Shown: positions 17,205-27,225, counted from the first letter of the stretch. The stretch is DNA of 64,000 nucleotides from Epilithonimonas sp. JDS (GCF_021261315.1 NZ_JAJSAX010000007.1:1-64000); one strand, 5' to 3'. Numbers and translations: made by a program. Notes: generated by a model not told the origin, from the sequence alone.

Positions 17205-19064
17205 ATGAAAAAATTATTATTGGGATTGATGCTGATGGGAACGGCGATTTCTGCGCAGGAACTGTATATGCCGAGGAATATCAAGAATGCTTATGCGAAA
17301 GGGACTCGCGATGTTTCCGGGAAGCCGGGGAAAAATTACTGGCAGAACAAAGGCGTTTATGATGTGAATGTGAAAGTGGATGCGAAAACGAAAATAGTTT
17401 CGGGTTCCGAGACGATTCAATATTCCAATAATAGTCCGGATGAGTTGAAGATTTTGGCGATTCGGTTTGTGAATAATATGACTAAACCGCAGTCTCCGAG
17501 AGCTGGATATGCTTCGAAGGAATCTTTGACAGATGGTTTGAAAATCAAATCATTCTCCATCAATGGTGAAAAATACAATATTAACAGCGACGATTGGGGA
17601 ACTGTGGAAGCGGTGAAACTCACGAAAGCGATTGCCTCAAAATCGAAAACGGAAATCAAAATCGATTGGGAATATCCATTGGCAAAGGAAAGTGGGAGAG
17701 AAGGGCAGATAGACCCGGAGACTTTTTATGTGGCGTATTCTTTCCCGAGAGTTTCCGTTTATGATGATTACAACGGTTGGGATATGTTGGCGCACAACGG
17801 CAGACAGGAGTTTTATAATGACTTCAATGATTATTCTTTTGCGATTTCTGCACCTAAGAATTTTGTGGTCTGGTCAACGGGCGATTTTCTGAATCCTGAA
17901 GAAGTGCTGAATCCTGAATATCTAAAACGTTTCAAAGAATCTTTGAAATCAGATAAAATCATCCACGTTGCCAATGAATCTGAAATGAAAGCGGGAAAAG
18001 TGACGAAGCAGAATGAGTGGAATGTCTGGAAATTTAAGGCGAATGATATTGTGGATTTTTGTTTTGCATTGAGCAATCATTACGTTTGGGATGCTTCGAG
18101 TGTTCAGCTGAAAACTAAGAGAGCGAGCGTGCAATCCGCTTATAAAGTTGGGGCGAAAGATTTCGAGAAATATACAGAATGGATGCGCTATAATTTGAAA
18201 TGGTTTACGGACAATTGGCCCGGCGTGGAATATCCGTTCCCTGCGATGACGGCCGTGCAAGGTTACGCCGATATGGAATATCCAATGATGATAAACGACA
18301 CGAGCATTCCGGACGATTTGCAAGATGCGAGATTGACGGCGGACCACGAGATTGCGCACACTTATTTCCCTTTCTATATGGGAATCAATGAAACCAGATA
18401 TGCGTTTATGGACGAAGGTTGGGCGACGATGCTGGAATATTTGATTGGGATTTCTGAAAATGGGCAAGAATCTGCGGACAAATTTATGAAGAACTTCCGT
18501 GTAAAACGTTGGATTAATGATGCTTCTACGGAGCAAGACCAACCGATTATCACTATGAGTTCTCAGCTTTCGGGCGCTGGATATGGGAACAATGCTTATG
18601 TGAAATCAGCGTTGTCGTATTTGGCTTTGAAGGATTATTTGGGTGATGATTTGTTTAAGAAAGCTTTGCATCATTATATGGACAATTGGAATGGGAAGCA
18701 TCCGATTCCGTGGGACTATTTCAATTCGATGAATGCTGGTTCGGGGAAAAATTTGAATTGGTTTTTCAACAATTGGTTTTACACGAACAATTATATTGAT
18801 TTGAAGATTGCGTCTGTGACTCAGCAGGACAAACAATTAGTTTTAACGGTAGAGAATGTTGGTGGATTTGCGGTTCCGTTTGATGTGGTTCTGACCTATG
18901 AAGATGGAACGACGGAAAAAGGACATTTCACGCCGGCCGTTTGGGAGAAAGACCAGAAGTTAACGAATCTGAATATTCCGGTTAAGAAGAAAATCAAATC
19001 CATCAATCTGGATGGCGGGATTTTCATGGATTACACACCGGGAAATAATTTGAAAGAACTTTAA
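17205..19064 (+). CDS. Secreted M1 family (gluzincin) metallopeptidase
   Basis: A 619-residue aminopeptidase-like zinc protease with a signal peptide (TAISAQ). The zinc site is HEIAH at residue 381, with the third ligand Glu in FMDEGWATM 18 residues on, as in M1. The usual substrate-binding GxMEN motif is replaced by YADMEYP, so the N-terminal recognition site is altered. This variant is common in Bacteroidota M1-like proteins. The N-terminal beta domain (about 45-230) and C-terminal domain are present. The ATG at 17205 is chosen over a TTG at 17199. Confidence 0.88.
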   Translation: MKKLLLGLMLMGTAISAQELYMPRNIKNAYAKGTRDVSGKPGKNYWQNKGVYDVNVKVDAKTKIVSGSETIQYSNNSPDELKILAIRFVNNMTKPQSPRAGYASKESLTDGLKIKSFSINGEKYNINSDDWGTVEAVKLTKAIASKSKTEIKIDWEYPLAKESGREGQIDPETFYVAYSFPRVSVYDDYNGWDMLAHNGRQEFYNDFNDYSFAISAPKNFVVWSTGDFLNPEEVLNPEYLKRFKESLKSDKIIHVANESEMKAGKVTKQNEWNVWKFKANDIVDFCFALSNHYVWDASSVQLKTKRASVQSAYKVGAKDFEKYTEWMRYNLKWFTDNWPGVEYPFPAMTAVQGYADMEYPMMINDTSIPDDLQDARLTADHEIAHTYFPFYMGINETRYAFMDEGWATMLEYLIGISENGQESADKFMKNFRVKRWINDASTEQDQPIITMSSQLSGAGYGNNAYVKSALSYLALKDYLGDDLFKKALHHYMDNWNGKHPIPWDYFNSMNAGSGKNLNWFFNNWFYTNNYIDLKIASVTQQDKQLVLTVENVGGFAVPFDVVLTYEDGTTEKGHFTPAVWEKDQKLTNLNIPVKKKIKSINLDGGIFMDYTPGNNLKEL

Positions 19065-19178
19065 TTTTATATTAATTAAAAATGAGTTATACAAAAAAAT
19101 TATTTGTAAAATATTATATTTGAGGAAATAACTTATTTTTTGATTTTATCATATTAAATAAAACTAATTAATCAACAT

Positions 19179-20714
19179 TTGAAACTATTCACTGTAATCC
19201 TTTTTTGCCTGCTTGGTACTTTCCATTACCCTCAAAAGCTCAATAAAAATACTGACAGTCTGGTAAATGCACTGGATCAGATAAAATTTTCGGATCCGGA
19301 AAAGACCATTAAAATTTCTAATGATCTGTTAAAAACGGATCTAAGTAATAAGAATTTGGCCTATACAAACCGTGCGTTGGGATATTCCTATATGGTGAAA
19401 GGTGATATGAAGCAGATGCAGGAATACTTTGGAAAAGCTTATGATTTTGCATTGAAGTCTGATGATCCGCTCTGCAAAGTAAAGGTTTCCTGCAGTGTAG
19501 CAGAAGCATACGCCAATCTGAAACTCTATAAAGAAGCAGAAAACTATCTTTCAAAAGGCTTGGATTTTTCCAAAGACCTGAAAAATACGCAGGAGAATCT
19601 GATGGCGATTACCAATATCTACGCGTTGTACGGTAATGTCTATCATTTTACAAATCAGGATGATAAAGCGATAACAATGCATCACAAAAATATCAGCATT
19701 TCTGAAGATATTAAGGATGAGGCTTTTCTGTATAAGTTAAAGACCTATTCTTATCTTGGACTTGGCAATGCCTATCTCTCTAAGAAAAAGACAGACAGTG
19801 CGGATCTGTACTATAAAAAAGGTTTGGCATTAAGCCTTCGCAGTCCGCAAAAGAATAATCTTTATTATTTCTATCTCGGACTTGCAGACGAAAATTATTC
19901 TCTGAAAAATTATCCCGAAGCGATCTCTTACTACAAGAAAGTTTTGACGGTAGAAGCTGTTCCAGAGTATTTGAAAGCCGATGCATTCAAAAAACTTTCC
20001 GACATCTATCTGGAAATGAATGATGCCAGTCAGGCAAAAGTGTTCTCCGACAGTGCCAACATCAGCACCAAAAAAGTGGCGGATGACAACAACAATGCTG
20101 TGCAGGTGGCTGTGAAAAAGATCTATGCGAACAGCGAGGAGAAGATCAATGAGCAAAGCCAGCGGGTTTCATTATTGTACAAAGTCATTTATTTTATTCT
20201 GAGTTTACTGGCGCTGGTTACGGTTCTGTATTTTTACAATCTCAGAAATCAAAAAAAACGTTACAGGAACTATTTGAACAAAGTTTCGCAACAGACCAAT
20301 ACGCAGACGGAAACTATTCTTGAGAATTTATCCGTAATGCCGGCAGCCATTAATTCTGAGACAGAGGTAGAGATTTTGAAAAAGCTGAAACGATTCGAAG
20401 AGTCAGAAAGTTTCCGGGATCAGAATATGTCTCTTTCTGTTTTATCTTCTCGGCTTAATACCAATACAAATTATCTGTCCAGGGTTATCAACAATCATTA
20501 CGGGAAAAATTTTAATAATTATATCAATGATCTCAGAATAGATTATATTATTAAAAAAATAAGACAAGATCCAAAGTACAGGAAGTATAAAATAAGTGCT
20601 CTCGCCGCCGACTGTGGTTTTGCCTCGCATAGCTCTTTTACAACAAAATTCAAAGAGATTACGGGACTTCCACCATCGCAATTTATGGATTTCAGTGCTA
20701 AAGAAGTTTTGTAA
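19179..20714 (+). CDS. TPR - transmembrane - AraC-type HTH regulator
   Basis: A 511-residue membrane regulator. A signal peptide (residues 1-18) and tetratricopeptide-like helical repeats (about 25-310) are predicted in the periplasm. A transmembrane helix at about 330-352 (VIYFILSLLALVTVLYFY) and a cytoplasmic AraC-type HTH at about 400-505 (GFASHSSFTTKFKEITGLPPSQF) follow. This is an established Bacteroidota architecture of one-component membrane regulators. Translation must start at TTG 19179, because no ATG precedes the signal peptide. A paralogue with the same order starts at 27226. Signal and targets are unknown. Confidence 0.85.
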   Translation: MKLFTVILFCLLGTFHYPQKLNKNTDSLVNALDQIKFSDPEKTIKISNDLLKTDLSNKNLAYTNRALGYSYMVKGDMKQMQEYFGKAYDFALKSDDPLCKVKVSCSVAEAYANLKLYKEAENYLSKGLDFSKDLKNTQENLMAITNIYALYGNVYHFTNQDDKAITMHHKNISISEDIKDEAFLYKLKTYSYLGLGNAYLSKKKTDSADLYYKKGLALSLRSPQKNNLYYFYLGLADENYSLKNYPEAISYYKKVLTVEAVPEYLKADAFKKLSDIYLEMNDASQAKVFSDSANISTKKVADDNNNAVQVAVKKIYANSEEKINEQSQRVSLLYKVIYFILSLLALVTVLYFYNLRNQKKRYRNYLNKVSQQTNTQTETILENLSVMPAAINSETEVEILKKLKRFEESESFRDQNMSLSVLSSRLNTNTNYLSRVINNHYGKNFNNYINDLRIDYIIKKIRQDPKYRKYKISALAADCGFASHSSFTTKFKEITGLPPSQFMDFSAKEVL

Positions 20715-20989
20715 TCATTATTTTAACTAAATTTCAATTGTCTGATAATTAGTGTTTTATTGCTTTTTTATTTTCGAAATTAATAATTCTGAAAGTCTAA
20801 GGCTTTTTTTGAGCAGTTATTAGGTTTAGTTTTGCCAAACAAATCAACAAAAAGCATATTGTCAGATTTAGATTAATAATTGTAGGGCAATAACACAAAT
20901 GAACACAAATGATGAGAAGCGAATTTTTTTAAATTCTAATTTTAACATCTGATCTTAGACGTTGATCTGTATTATAAAACTTTTTTTCA

Positions 20990-21022
20990 AACACCACTCT
21001 TCATTTGAGCCGGTGTTTTTTT
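20990..21022 (+). terminator. Candidate terminator downstream of the AraC-type gene
   Basis: AACACC and GGTGTT arms, with inner ACTC/GAG pairing, are followed by a T-run. It lies about 275 bp after the stop of the regulator, so it may end a long 3' UTR or a separate short transcript. Confidence 0.55.
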
Positions 21023-21041
21023 ATGGAAAACTATGAATGCG

Positions 21042-21077
21042 AAAAAACCTTTCTCAATTAAGAAAAAGGTTTTTTTA
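21042..21077 (-). terminator. Terminator of the M43 peptidase gene
   Basis: AAAAAACCTTT and AAAGGTTTTTT arms form a hairpin 25 bp beyond the stop of the minus-strand gene. The run of A on the plus strand provides the U-tract. Confidence 0.75.
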
Positions 21078-21101
21078 TAGACATTTTTGGGAAAGTATTT
21101 T

Positions 21102-22106
21102 CTACAAAACTCTCAAGCCTGCTCTTGAACCAGAAGCAGCAACTACAGACTGAATTCTTGATTTTTGACCCGCGGAAAACATGTACATCGCAGCGTCATT
21201 CACGTAGTCCATATAATTCATAAACATGACAGATCTCTTAACACCGTTGCATCTGTTGTACAAAGGGTATGCAGGCGATCCGCCGTTTGAGCCTGTCTGT
21301 GTAGGCGTATCAGCAACAAGATCGTTACCGCATTTTGCGTCTCCCCAGATGTGTCTCAGATTCAGGTAATGGCCAACTTCGTGTGTGGCAGTTCTTCCCA
21401 GATTGTAAGGTGATGCAGCGCCGGTTTTCCCGAAAAATGGTGTAGCAATTACAACGCCGTCATTCCAAAGACCGGAAGATTCAGGGAAAGTTGCATATCC
21501 CAAGGTAGTTCCTGCACCATAAACGATTTTTCCTACAACCCAAATGTTAAGATAGTTGGCAGGCGAAGTGGCATCAATACCTCCGGTTGAAGATTTCTTC
21601 ATTGCATCGGTGGTACCGGACCAGGAGCTCGTGGTAACAGATTTTCTAACAACCTTGCTGAGTAGGAATTTTACTTTTGTGTCGCCGGCACTTACCGATT
21701 GAAATTCGGTAGGGATTTTGCCAATGTCGGTATTTGTTGCAGCATAGTCTTTGTTCAAAACATCTATCTGCTCCGCGATTCTGGCGTCAGAAACATTTTC
21801 TGCAGCAGTACTATAGAGTACATTTACAACTACGGGAATCTCCACAGATCCGTCAGCAAGGACTTTTCCTAATTTTAAATCATTGGCAAAATTTTCTGTG
21901 CTTGCTTCCAGCTGTACAAATTTCTGCATCAGCTCGGGATTGCTTTGAAGCGCTTTGTTTCTGATCTCTTCGGAAGGACACATCCTTGCGGCTGTCGTGC
22001 CTGTGTTGGTTTTGTTTTCTGCTTCCTCATTTTGATTGGCAACGCTGTCGCTGTTACAAGCGGATAGGAAGCTTAAAATAAAAGCACCCAATACTAATTT
22101 TTTCAT
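21102..22106 (-). CDS. M43 (pappalysin/cytophagalysin) zinc metalloprotease lipoprotein
   Basis: A 334-residue lipoprotein (lipobox LSAC, Cys17) with a metzincin active site at residue 242: HEVGHYLNLRH, the extended HExxHxxxxxH motif with Asn in the usual Gly position. The downstream IWGD and the Met-turn region FMNYMDY are characteristic of family M43. Residues 18-90 form a Glu/Asn-rich spacer and pro-like segment. It is expected at the outer membrane or cell surface. There is no T9SS sorting domain, so surface display would rely on the lipid anchor. Confidence 0.88.
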   Translation of the reverse strand: MKKLVLGAFILSFLSACNSDSVANQNEEAENKTNTGTTAARMCPSEEIRNKALQSNPELMQKFVQLEASTENFANDLKLGKVLADGSVEIPVVVNVLYSTAAENVSDARIAEQIDVLNKDYAATNTDIGKIPTEFQSVSAGDTKVKFLLSKVVRKSVTTSSWSGTTDAMKKSSTGGIDATSPANYLNIWVVGKIVYGAGTTLGYATFPESSGLWNDGVVIATPFFGKTGAASPYNLGRTATHEVGHYLNLRHIWGDAKCGNDLVADTPTQTGSNGGSPAYPLYNRCNGVKRSVMFMNYMDYVNDAAMYMFSAGQKSRIQSVVAASGSRAGLRVL

Positions 22107-22504
22107 AATATATTTTTAATTTTTCAGGAAGTGAAATTATATTTTTAAAAATTACTGCGCAAGAGATTATTTAATTTTTATTCATTAATTGGTTAAAAAT
22201 GTTATGATTTAAATAACAAATAAGATAATTAAATGTTTATTTAATAAAATTGGAGACATATTTTATATTTTGTTTTATAGTTATTTTTTTAGATAATTTG
22301 CCAAATGTTCTGTTTTTAATATGTTTTTTATATTTAAATTCTATTATGATTGTAAAAATGATTTTGAGTGATTTGATTGATAATTTTAGCAATCAATAAT
22401 TTGAGAAAGTTTGTAGTAGAAAAATTCCCATAGTAGGAAGTTTCCTTAATTAATAATAGATTTGCATCCATTAATTCTTAAATCATAAATAATAATATTT
22501 TCAA
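22107..22504. other. Divergent intergenic region M43 peptidase / FKBP
   Basis: A 398-bp, very AT-rich divergent promoter region. The only element I can support is the -7 box at 22457. There is a short dyad, TTCCCATAGTAGGAA, at 22427-22441. No RNA gene is visible. Confidence 0.45.
22457..22464 (+). promoter_or_regulatory. Possible -7 element for the FKBP gene
   Basis: TAGATTTG fits TAnnTTTG and lies 40 nt before the start codon. No TTTG is found at the expected -33 spacing. Confidence 0.35.
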
Positions 22505-23212
22505 ATGAAAAGACATACCATTGCATTGTTTTGCATTGCAGCATTTAGTTTTTCGTGCAACGACAAAAATGACAAGCAGAACGACAGTAAATATACAGAT
22601 GAGCAAAAAGCTTCTTATTACATAGGAATGAGTATCGCTCAAAATATGAAACAAGAAGGCTTCAAAGTAGATGCCGAACTTTTGGCTCAAGGTATCAAAG
22701 AGGAAATGGACAGCACGAAGAAAAAGATGTTACCAGCTGAAGAAATGAACAGCTTTATGCAGGACTTTATGATGAAGCAACAGCAAAAAAAGCAGTCTGA
22801 AGCTGGAGCACAGTCCAATGACAATAAGAAAAAAGGTCTGGATTTTCTTGCGAAAAATAAAAGCAATCCAAAAGTGAAAACTACTGCCTCAGGCTTACAA
22901 TACGAGGTTTTGCAAGAAGGTGACGGTAAAACAACCCCAAAAGCGTCAGACGTTGTGCAGGTAAAGTACACAGGAAAACTTTTGGACGGAACCGTTTTCG
23001 ATTCTACCGATAAGAACGGAGGCGCACCAGCAGATATCAATCTTTCCGCCGTAATCGCAGGTTGGACAGAAGGAATCCAGTTGATGAGCAAAGGATCAAA
23101 GTATAGATTTTACATTCCTTCCGATTTAGCTTACGGTGACCAAGGCGCTGGAGGTGCAATTCCTGGAGGATCAACTATTATCTTTGATGTGGAATTGGTG
23201 AATATTAAATAA
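22505..23212 (+). CDS. FKBP-type peptidyl-prolyl isomerase lipoprotein
   Basis: A 235-residue envelope chaperone. A lipoprotein signal peptide (SFSC, Cys18) is followed by a helical FkpA-type dimerisation region (about 35-100) containing SYYIGMSIAQNMK. An FKBP domain occupies about 125-235 with VQVKYTGKLLDGTVFDST, GWTEGIQLMSKG and IPSDLAYGDQG. The order matches FkpA/Mip-like proteins, which speed proline isomerisation of secreted proteins. It appears monocistronic. Confidence 0.9.
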   Translation: MKRHTIALFCIAAFSFSCNDKNDKQNDSKYTDEQKASYYIGMSIAQNMKQEGFKVDAELLAQGIKEEMDSTKKKMLPAEEMNSFMQDFMMKQQQKKQSEAGAQSNDNKKKGLDFLAKNKSNPKVKTTASGLQYEVLQEGDGKTTPKASDVVQVKYTGKLLDGTVFDSTDKNGGAPADINLSAVIAGWTEGIQLMSKGSKYRFYIPSDLAYGDQGAGGAIPGGSTIIFDVELVNIK

Positions 23213-23334
23213 TGTTGATTCAAAAATAAAAGACATAAGCAAAAGGTTAATAAACATATTCTCGTACAGATGTAATAGTATATTTGGATTTTCGTTGTGT
23301 AATTGATAACTTTATATTCTAAAAATTAACTATT

Positions 23335-24138
23335 ATGAAAAATCTATTATTTATTTTTGGTGTGTCACTTTTGATCTTCAGCTGTTCGAGTGATGGACTT
23401 GAGGATACTTCCAAAACAGAGGAGCCTTTTAGCTACAAAAATGGTAATCTCTCAACAGGCAAAGTTTCATCTACAGGGCTGGTTGCACCAACTGGTTTTG
23501 AATTCAGTGAAATTCCCGCTGGGAGTGAAGGTATGTTAAATGCATTTTATCTCAATTGGTCTGAACCTGCGAAACATACTGTGTCAGATGATTTTATTAT
23601 TCCGCCAAATGAAAGCTGGAAAATCGATAATTTTTCTTTTTTCATCATGAATCCTGATATTTTACCAAATAGTACAAGTTATATTAAAACCCTTGTTTTA
23701 GAGATTTATGACGGAGATCCAAAACTGTCCACTTCAAAAAAGGTTTATGGAAATATGAATGATAATTTGTTTAAATCTATAACATCTACTAATATCTATA
23801 GAGTTAATCATCTCACAACCTCTTCTACTATGAATCAACAGGCAAAGCTTGTTTATAAGGTTGATACTAGTCTTAAGGATCTAAACTTGCAATCTGGTCG
23901 TTATTGGTATAAAATGACCCTTAAATTTAATTACGGAGATGATTGGTTTTGGTTTGTTCCAAGATTGCCAGTTGGTGTCAATGATGTCAATGCTTTTAAT
24001 GCGTATTACCGTTTCGAAAGCAATGGCGATATAGTTACTGGAGATCAAGGTTTTACAGCGCCGGGAATTCCAGTTCAGCCACCTTATGTAAAATATGAAA
24101 CACCTTTTGAAATTTCGGGTATAAAAACTATCAATTAA
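23335..24138 (+). CDS. Hypothetical lipoprotein
   Basis: A 267-residue protein with a lipoprotein signal peptide (LIFSC, Cys17). I do not recognise a family. The mature part looks beta-rich and repeats aromatic motifs such as SFFIMNPD and YGDDWFWFVPR. This resembles surface or jelly-roll-like domains that accompany T9SS proteins, but there is no C-terminal sorting domain. It stands alone, followed by a terminator. Confidence 0.7.
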   Translation: MKNLLFIFGVSLLIFSCSSDGLEDTSKTEEPFSYKNGNLSTGKVSSTGLVAPTGFEFSEIPAGSEGMLNAFYLNWSEPAKHTVSDDFIIPPNESWKIDNFSFFIMNPDILPNSTSYIKTLVLEIYDGDPKLSTSKKVYGNMNDNLFKSITSTNIYRVNHLTTSSTMNQQAKLVYKVDTSLKDLNLQSGRYWYKMTLKFNYGDDWFWFVPRLPVGVNDVNAFNAYYRFESNGDIVTGDQGFTAPGIPVQPPYVKYETPFEISGIKTIN

Positions 24139-24170
24139 AATTTGTTTTTTTATTAATATAATTAAAATCG

Positions 24171-24200
24171 AAAACCTCAGCGATAATCAGCTGAGGTTTT
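24171..24200. terminator. Bidirectional terminator between convergent genes
   Basis: AAAACCTCAGC and GCTGAGGTTTT are perfect 11-bp arms around an 8-nt loop. It lies between the lipoprotein gene and clpB and can serve both. Confidence 0.85.
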
Positions 24201-24244
24201 CTCGTTTAAAATAATATTTAATATGAAGAAAAATTTAACTTAAT

Positions 24245-26836
24245 TTATTCCATCGGTCTGAAAACCAAACCTGTCTCTTCAAAATAATCCAGCGTAATTC
24301 GGTCACCGTCATTCACGGTTCCTGCGAGGATTTCTTTTGATAATTTATTCAAAACTTCCTGCTGAATGACTCTTTTTAAAGGTCTAGCTCCGAAAACCGG
24401 GTCGTAACCTTTGTTGGTCAGATAATCCAAAGCATCCTGTGTTGCGGTCATAATGATGTTTCTTTTCAACAACAAATCATTGAAACCTCTCAATTGATAC
24501 TGAACGATTTTTCCGATCTCTTTTTTTCTTAAAGGCTGGAACAACACCGTTTCATCAATCCTGTTAAGAAATTCCGGACGAAGCGTCTGTTTCAACAAAT
24601 CAAAAACCTGAATTTTTGTTTTATCAACAATTTCATCCTGATTTTCTTCGGTAATATTCTCAAAATTCTCCTGAATAATATGCGAGCCGAGATTCGAAGT
24701 CATAATGATAATTGCGTTCTTGAAATTCACCACACGGCCTTTGTTATCAGTCAATCTTCCGTCATCCAAAACCTGCAGTAAGGTGTTGAAAACATCCGGA
24801 TGCGCTTTTTCAATTTCATCCAAAAGCACGACTGAGTAAGGTCTTCTTCTCACGGCTTCCGTCAATTGTCCACCTTCATCATAACCCACATATCCCGGAG
24901 GCGCGCCAACCAATCGCGAAACGGAATGTCTTTCCTGATATTCACTCATATCAATTCTCGTCATATTGTTTTCATCATCGAATAAAAACTCAGCTAAAGC
25001 CTTTGCCAGCTCAGTTTTACCAACTCCGGTTGTTCCCAAAAATAAGAAACTCCCAATCGGTTTTTTCTCGTCGCTTAAACCCGCTCTGTTTCTTCTGATG
25101 GCATCTGCAACCGCTTCTATCGCCTCTTCCTGACCCACAACTCTGTGATGAAGTTCTGTTTCAAGGTGCAATAATTTTTCTCTTTCAGACTGAAGGAGTT
25201 TGGTCACAGGAATTCCCGTCCATTTTCCAATCACTTCTGAAATGTTATCAGCCGTTACTTCTTCCTTAATCAATTCATTCTGATGGTTTTGCATCTCCAG
25301 TTCGAGTTTCTGCAAAGCATCTTCTTTCTCCTTGATTTTCCCATACTGAATTTCAGCAACTTTCGCATAATCTCCAGCTCTTGAGGCTCTTTCTGCTTCT
25401 AATTTTAGAGATTCTATATCTTTTTTAATCGAAGTTAAATCTTCAGATTTTTGTTTTTCTTTAAGCCATTTGGCATTGATTTCGTTTCTTTCTTCTGAAA
25501 TTTTCGAAATATCTTCTTTTAAATGGTCGATTTTCATCTGATTGCCTTCTCTCGAAATGGCCGCCAATTCGATTTCCATCTGCATCAGCTTTCTGTCGAG
25601 AACGTCCAGTTCTTCCGGTTTTGAATTGATTTCCATTCTCAATTTCGCTGACGCTTCATCAATCAAATCAATCGCTTTATCCGGTAAAAACCGGTCTGAA
25701 ATATATCGCTGGGACATTTCCACCGCTGCAATAATCGCTTCATCTTTTATTCTTACTTTGTGGTGTGCTTCGTATTTATCTTTAATACCTCGAAGAATTG
25801 AAATCGCCGATTCGGTATCCGGCTCTTCCACCATCACTTTCTGGAAACGTCTTTCTAAAGCTTTATCTTTTTCAAAATATTTTTGATATTCATTCAAAGT
25901 TGTAGCACCGATTGCTCTTAATTCTCCTCTTGCCAAAGCTGGTTTCAGGATATTTGCTGCATCCATTGCGCCTTCTCCACCGCCGGCTCCCACCAAAGTG
26001 TGGATTTCATCGATGAAAAGAATAATTTGTCCGTCTGATTTGATAACTTCATTCACAACAGATTTCAAACGCTCCTCAAACTCACCTTTATATTTGGCTC
26101 CGGCAATCAAAGCGCCCATATCCAAAGAGTACAAAGTTTTATCCTGCAAGTTTTCAGGAATATCACCGCTGATAATTCTGTGTGCAATTCCTTCTGCAAT
26201 CGCCGTTTTACCGACACCTGGCTCACCGATTAGAATTGGATTGTTTTTAGTTCTTCTCGATAAAATCTGCAAAACCCTTCTGATTTCTTCATCACGTCCG
26301 ATAACCGGGTCGAGTTTTCCTTCTGCTGCTAATTCATTAAAGTTTTTAGCATATTTATTTAAGGATTGATATGTCTCTTCTGAACTTGCAGAAGTCGCTT
26401 TCGAGCCTTTTCTTAATTCTTTTATTCCACCTTCCAAAAGACTTTTGGTTACACCCATATCTTTAAGCGTTTTCGAAACTTCAGAACTGGTTTCCAAAAG
26501 TGACAACCAAAGATGTTCGATGGTCACGAATTCATCGCCCATTTTTTTGGCGATGTTCGGTGAGTCCAACAAAACTTTATTCGCTGAATTTGAAAGGTAA
26601 ATGTTTCCTCCCTGTACTTTCGGAAGTCTTTCTAAATTTTCTCTGTTTCGCTCTCTTACCAAAGTGCCATCTGCTTCAGATTTCTTGAGTAAAAAAGGCG
26701 ATATGTTTTCATCTACCTGAAAGATTCCCTCCAGTAAATGTTGCGGTTCGATCTGCTGATTGCCGAATTCCATTGCCACTTGTTGTGCAGCCTGGATGGC
26801 TTCCTGTGATTTTACGGTATATTGGTTTAAGTTCAT
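24245..26836 (-). CDS. clpB: ATP-dependent disaggregase ClpB
   Basis: An 863-residue Hsp100 chaperone that resolves aggregated proteins with DnaK. An N-terminal Clp-N repeat domain (1-145) precedes the first AAA+ domain with Walker A GEPGVGKT. The long coiled-coil middle domain (about 395-525) that defines ClpB follows, then the second AAA+ domain with GTTGVGKT and the C-terminal D2-small domain (GARPLKRVIQQ). Length fits ClpB exactly and no ClpP-binding loop is evident. Heat-shock control is likely from the family but not read from the promoter. Confidence 0.97.
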   Translation of the reverse strand: MNLNQYTVKSQEAIQAAQQVAMEFGNQQIEPQHLLEGIFQVDENISPFLLKKSEADGTLVRERNRENLERLPKVQGGNIYLSNSANKVLLDSPNIAKKMGDEFVTIEHLWLSLLETSSEVSKTLKDMGVTKSLLEGGIKELRKGSKATSASSEETYQSLNKYAKNFNELAAEGKLDPVIGRDEEIRRVLQILSRRTKNNPILIGEPGVGKTAIAEGIAHRIISGDIPENLQDKTLYSLDMGALIAGAKYKGEFEERLKSVVNEVIKSDGQIILFIDEIHTLVGAGGGEGAMDAANILKPALARGELRAIGATTLNEYQKYFEKDKALERRFQKVMVEEPDTESAISILRGIKDKYEAHHKVRIKDEAIIAAVEMSQRYISDRFLPDKAIDLIDEASAKLRMEINSKPEELDVLDRKLMQMEIELAAISREGNQMKIDHLKEDISKISEERNEINAKWLKEKQKSEDLTSIKKDIESLKLEAERASRAGDYAKVAEIQYGKIKEKEDALQKLELEMQNHQNELIKEEVTADNISEVIGKWTGIPVTKLLQSEREKLLHLETELHHRVVGQEEAIEAVADAIRRNRAGLSDEKKPIGSFLFLGTTGVGKTELAKALAEFLFDDENNMTRIDMSEYQERHSVSRLVGAPPGYVGYDEGGQLTEAVRRRPYSVVLLDEIEKAHPDVFNTLLQVLDDGRLTDNKGRVVNFKNAIIIMTSNLGSHIIQENFENITEENQDEIVDKTKIQVFDLLKQTLRPEFLNRIDETVLFQPLRKKEIGKIVQYQLRGFNDLLLKRNIIMTATQDALDYLTNKGYDPVFGARPLKRVIQQEVLNKLSKEILAGTVNDGDRITLDYFEETGLVFRPME

Positions 26837-27052
26837 ATATTTTTGGTATTAAATGATTAAGGAATTAAAAGATGATTGATTAAAATCTGCATCAAATTCT
26901 GTTCAATTTTGAGTTTTGAAAAGATGATTTTTATTTTAAAAAAAACATTAAGAAAGTAATTCTGAGGTTTGCTCTCTTAATGCTTTATCAATCATTTAAT
27001 TCGAATAGCTTATCGCAAAAAGTATTCTTTTGTTGAATTTTTAAGATTATAG

Positions 27053-27108
27053 GACAAAATTTCCGAATAATTGAATTTTAATTAATATGAGAACGACAAA
27101 ATTTCCGA
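27053..27108 (+). repeat. Direct repeat pair, 42-bp spacing
   Basis: GACAAAATTTCCGA occurs at 27053-27066 and 27095-27108. Similarity continues for another 12 bases (TAATTGAATTTT-like). A spacing of about four helical turns suggests paired protein-binding sites, possibly for clpB or the regulator. Confidence 0.5.
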
Positions 27109-27163
27109 TAATTTGATTTTTTGCTTTAAAATGATTGTCAATTTGGTAATGTTTTTTAGTCGC

Positions 27164-27196
27164 CTCGATTTCTTAATATCTCAAATCGAGTTTTTT
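27164..27196 (+). terminator. Terminator-like hairpin 29 bp upstream of the regulator gene
   Basis: Perfect 8-bp arms CTCGATTT and AAATCGAG with an 11-nt loop precede TTTTTT. No plus-strand gene lies upstream within the spacer, so this is either an attenuator for the gene at 27226 or the end of a small RNA. Confidence 0.6.
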
Positions 27197-27225
27197 ATTT
27201 ATAAATTTGAGTATAAAATCTGAAG

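Larger units (their letters stand above)
20715..21101. other. Intergenic region between convergent genes
   Basis: A 387-bp AT-rich spacer. Apart from two terminator hairpins near its right end I see no gene, repeat copy or structured RNA. Confidence 0.5.
26837..27225. other. Divergent intergenic region clpB / TPR-AraC regulator
   Basis: A 389-bp AT-rich divergent region. It contains a direct repeat GACAAAATTTCCGA at 27053 and 27095 (42 bp apart) and a plus-strand terminator-like hairpin at 27164-27196. A terminator in a divergent promoter region hints at an attenuator or a short transcript. Confidence 0.5.

Noticed and set aside
27131-27223. 30-codon leader ORF before the TPR-AraC gene
   Set aside because: It spans the terminator-like hairpin and the possible promoter, has no recognisable peptide and no clear ribosome-binding site.
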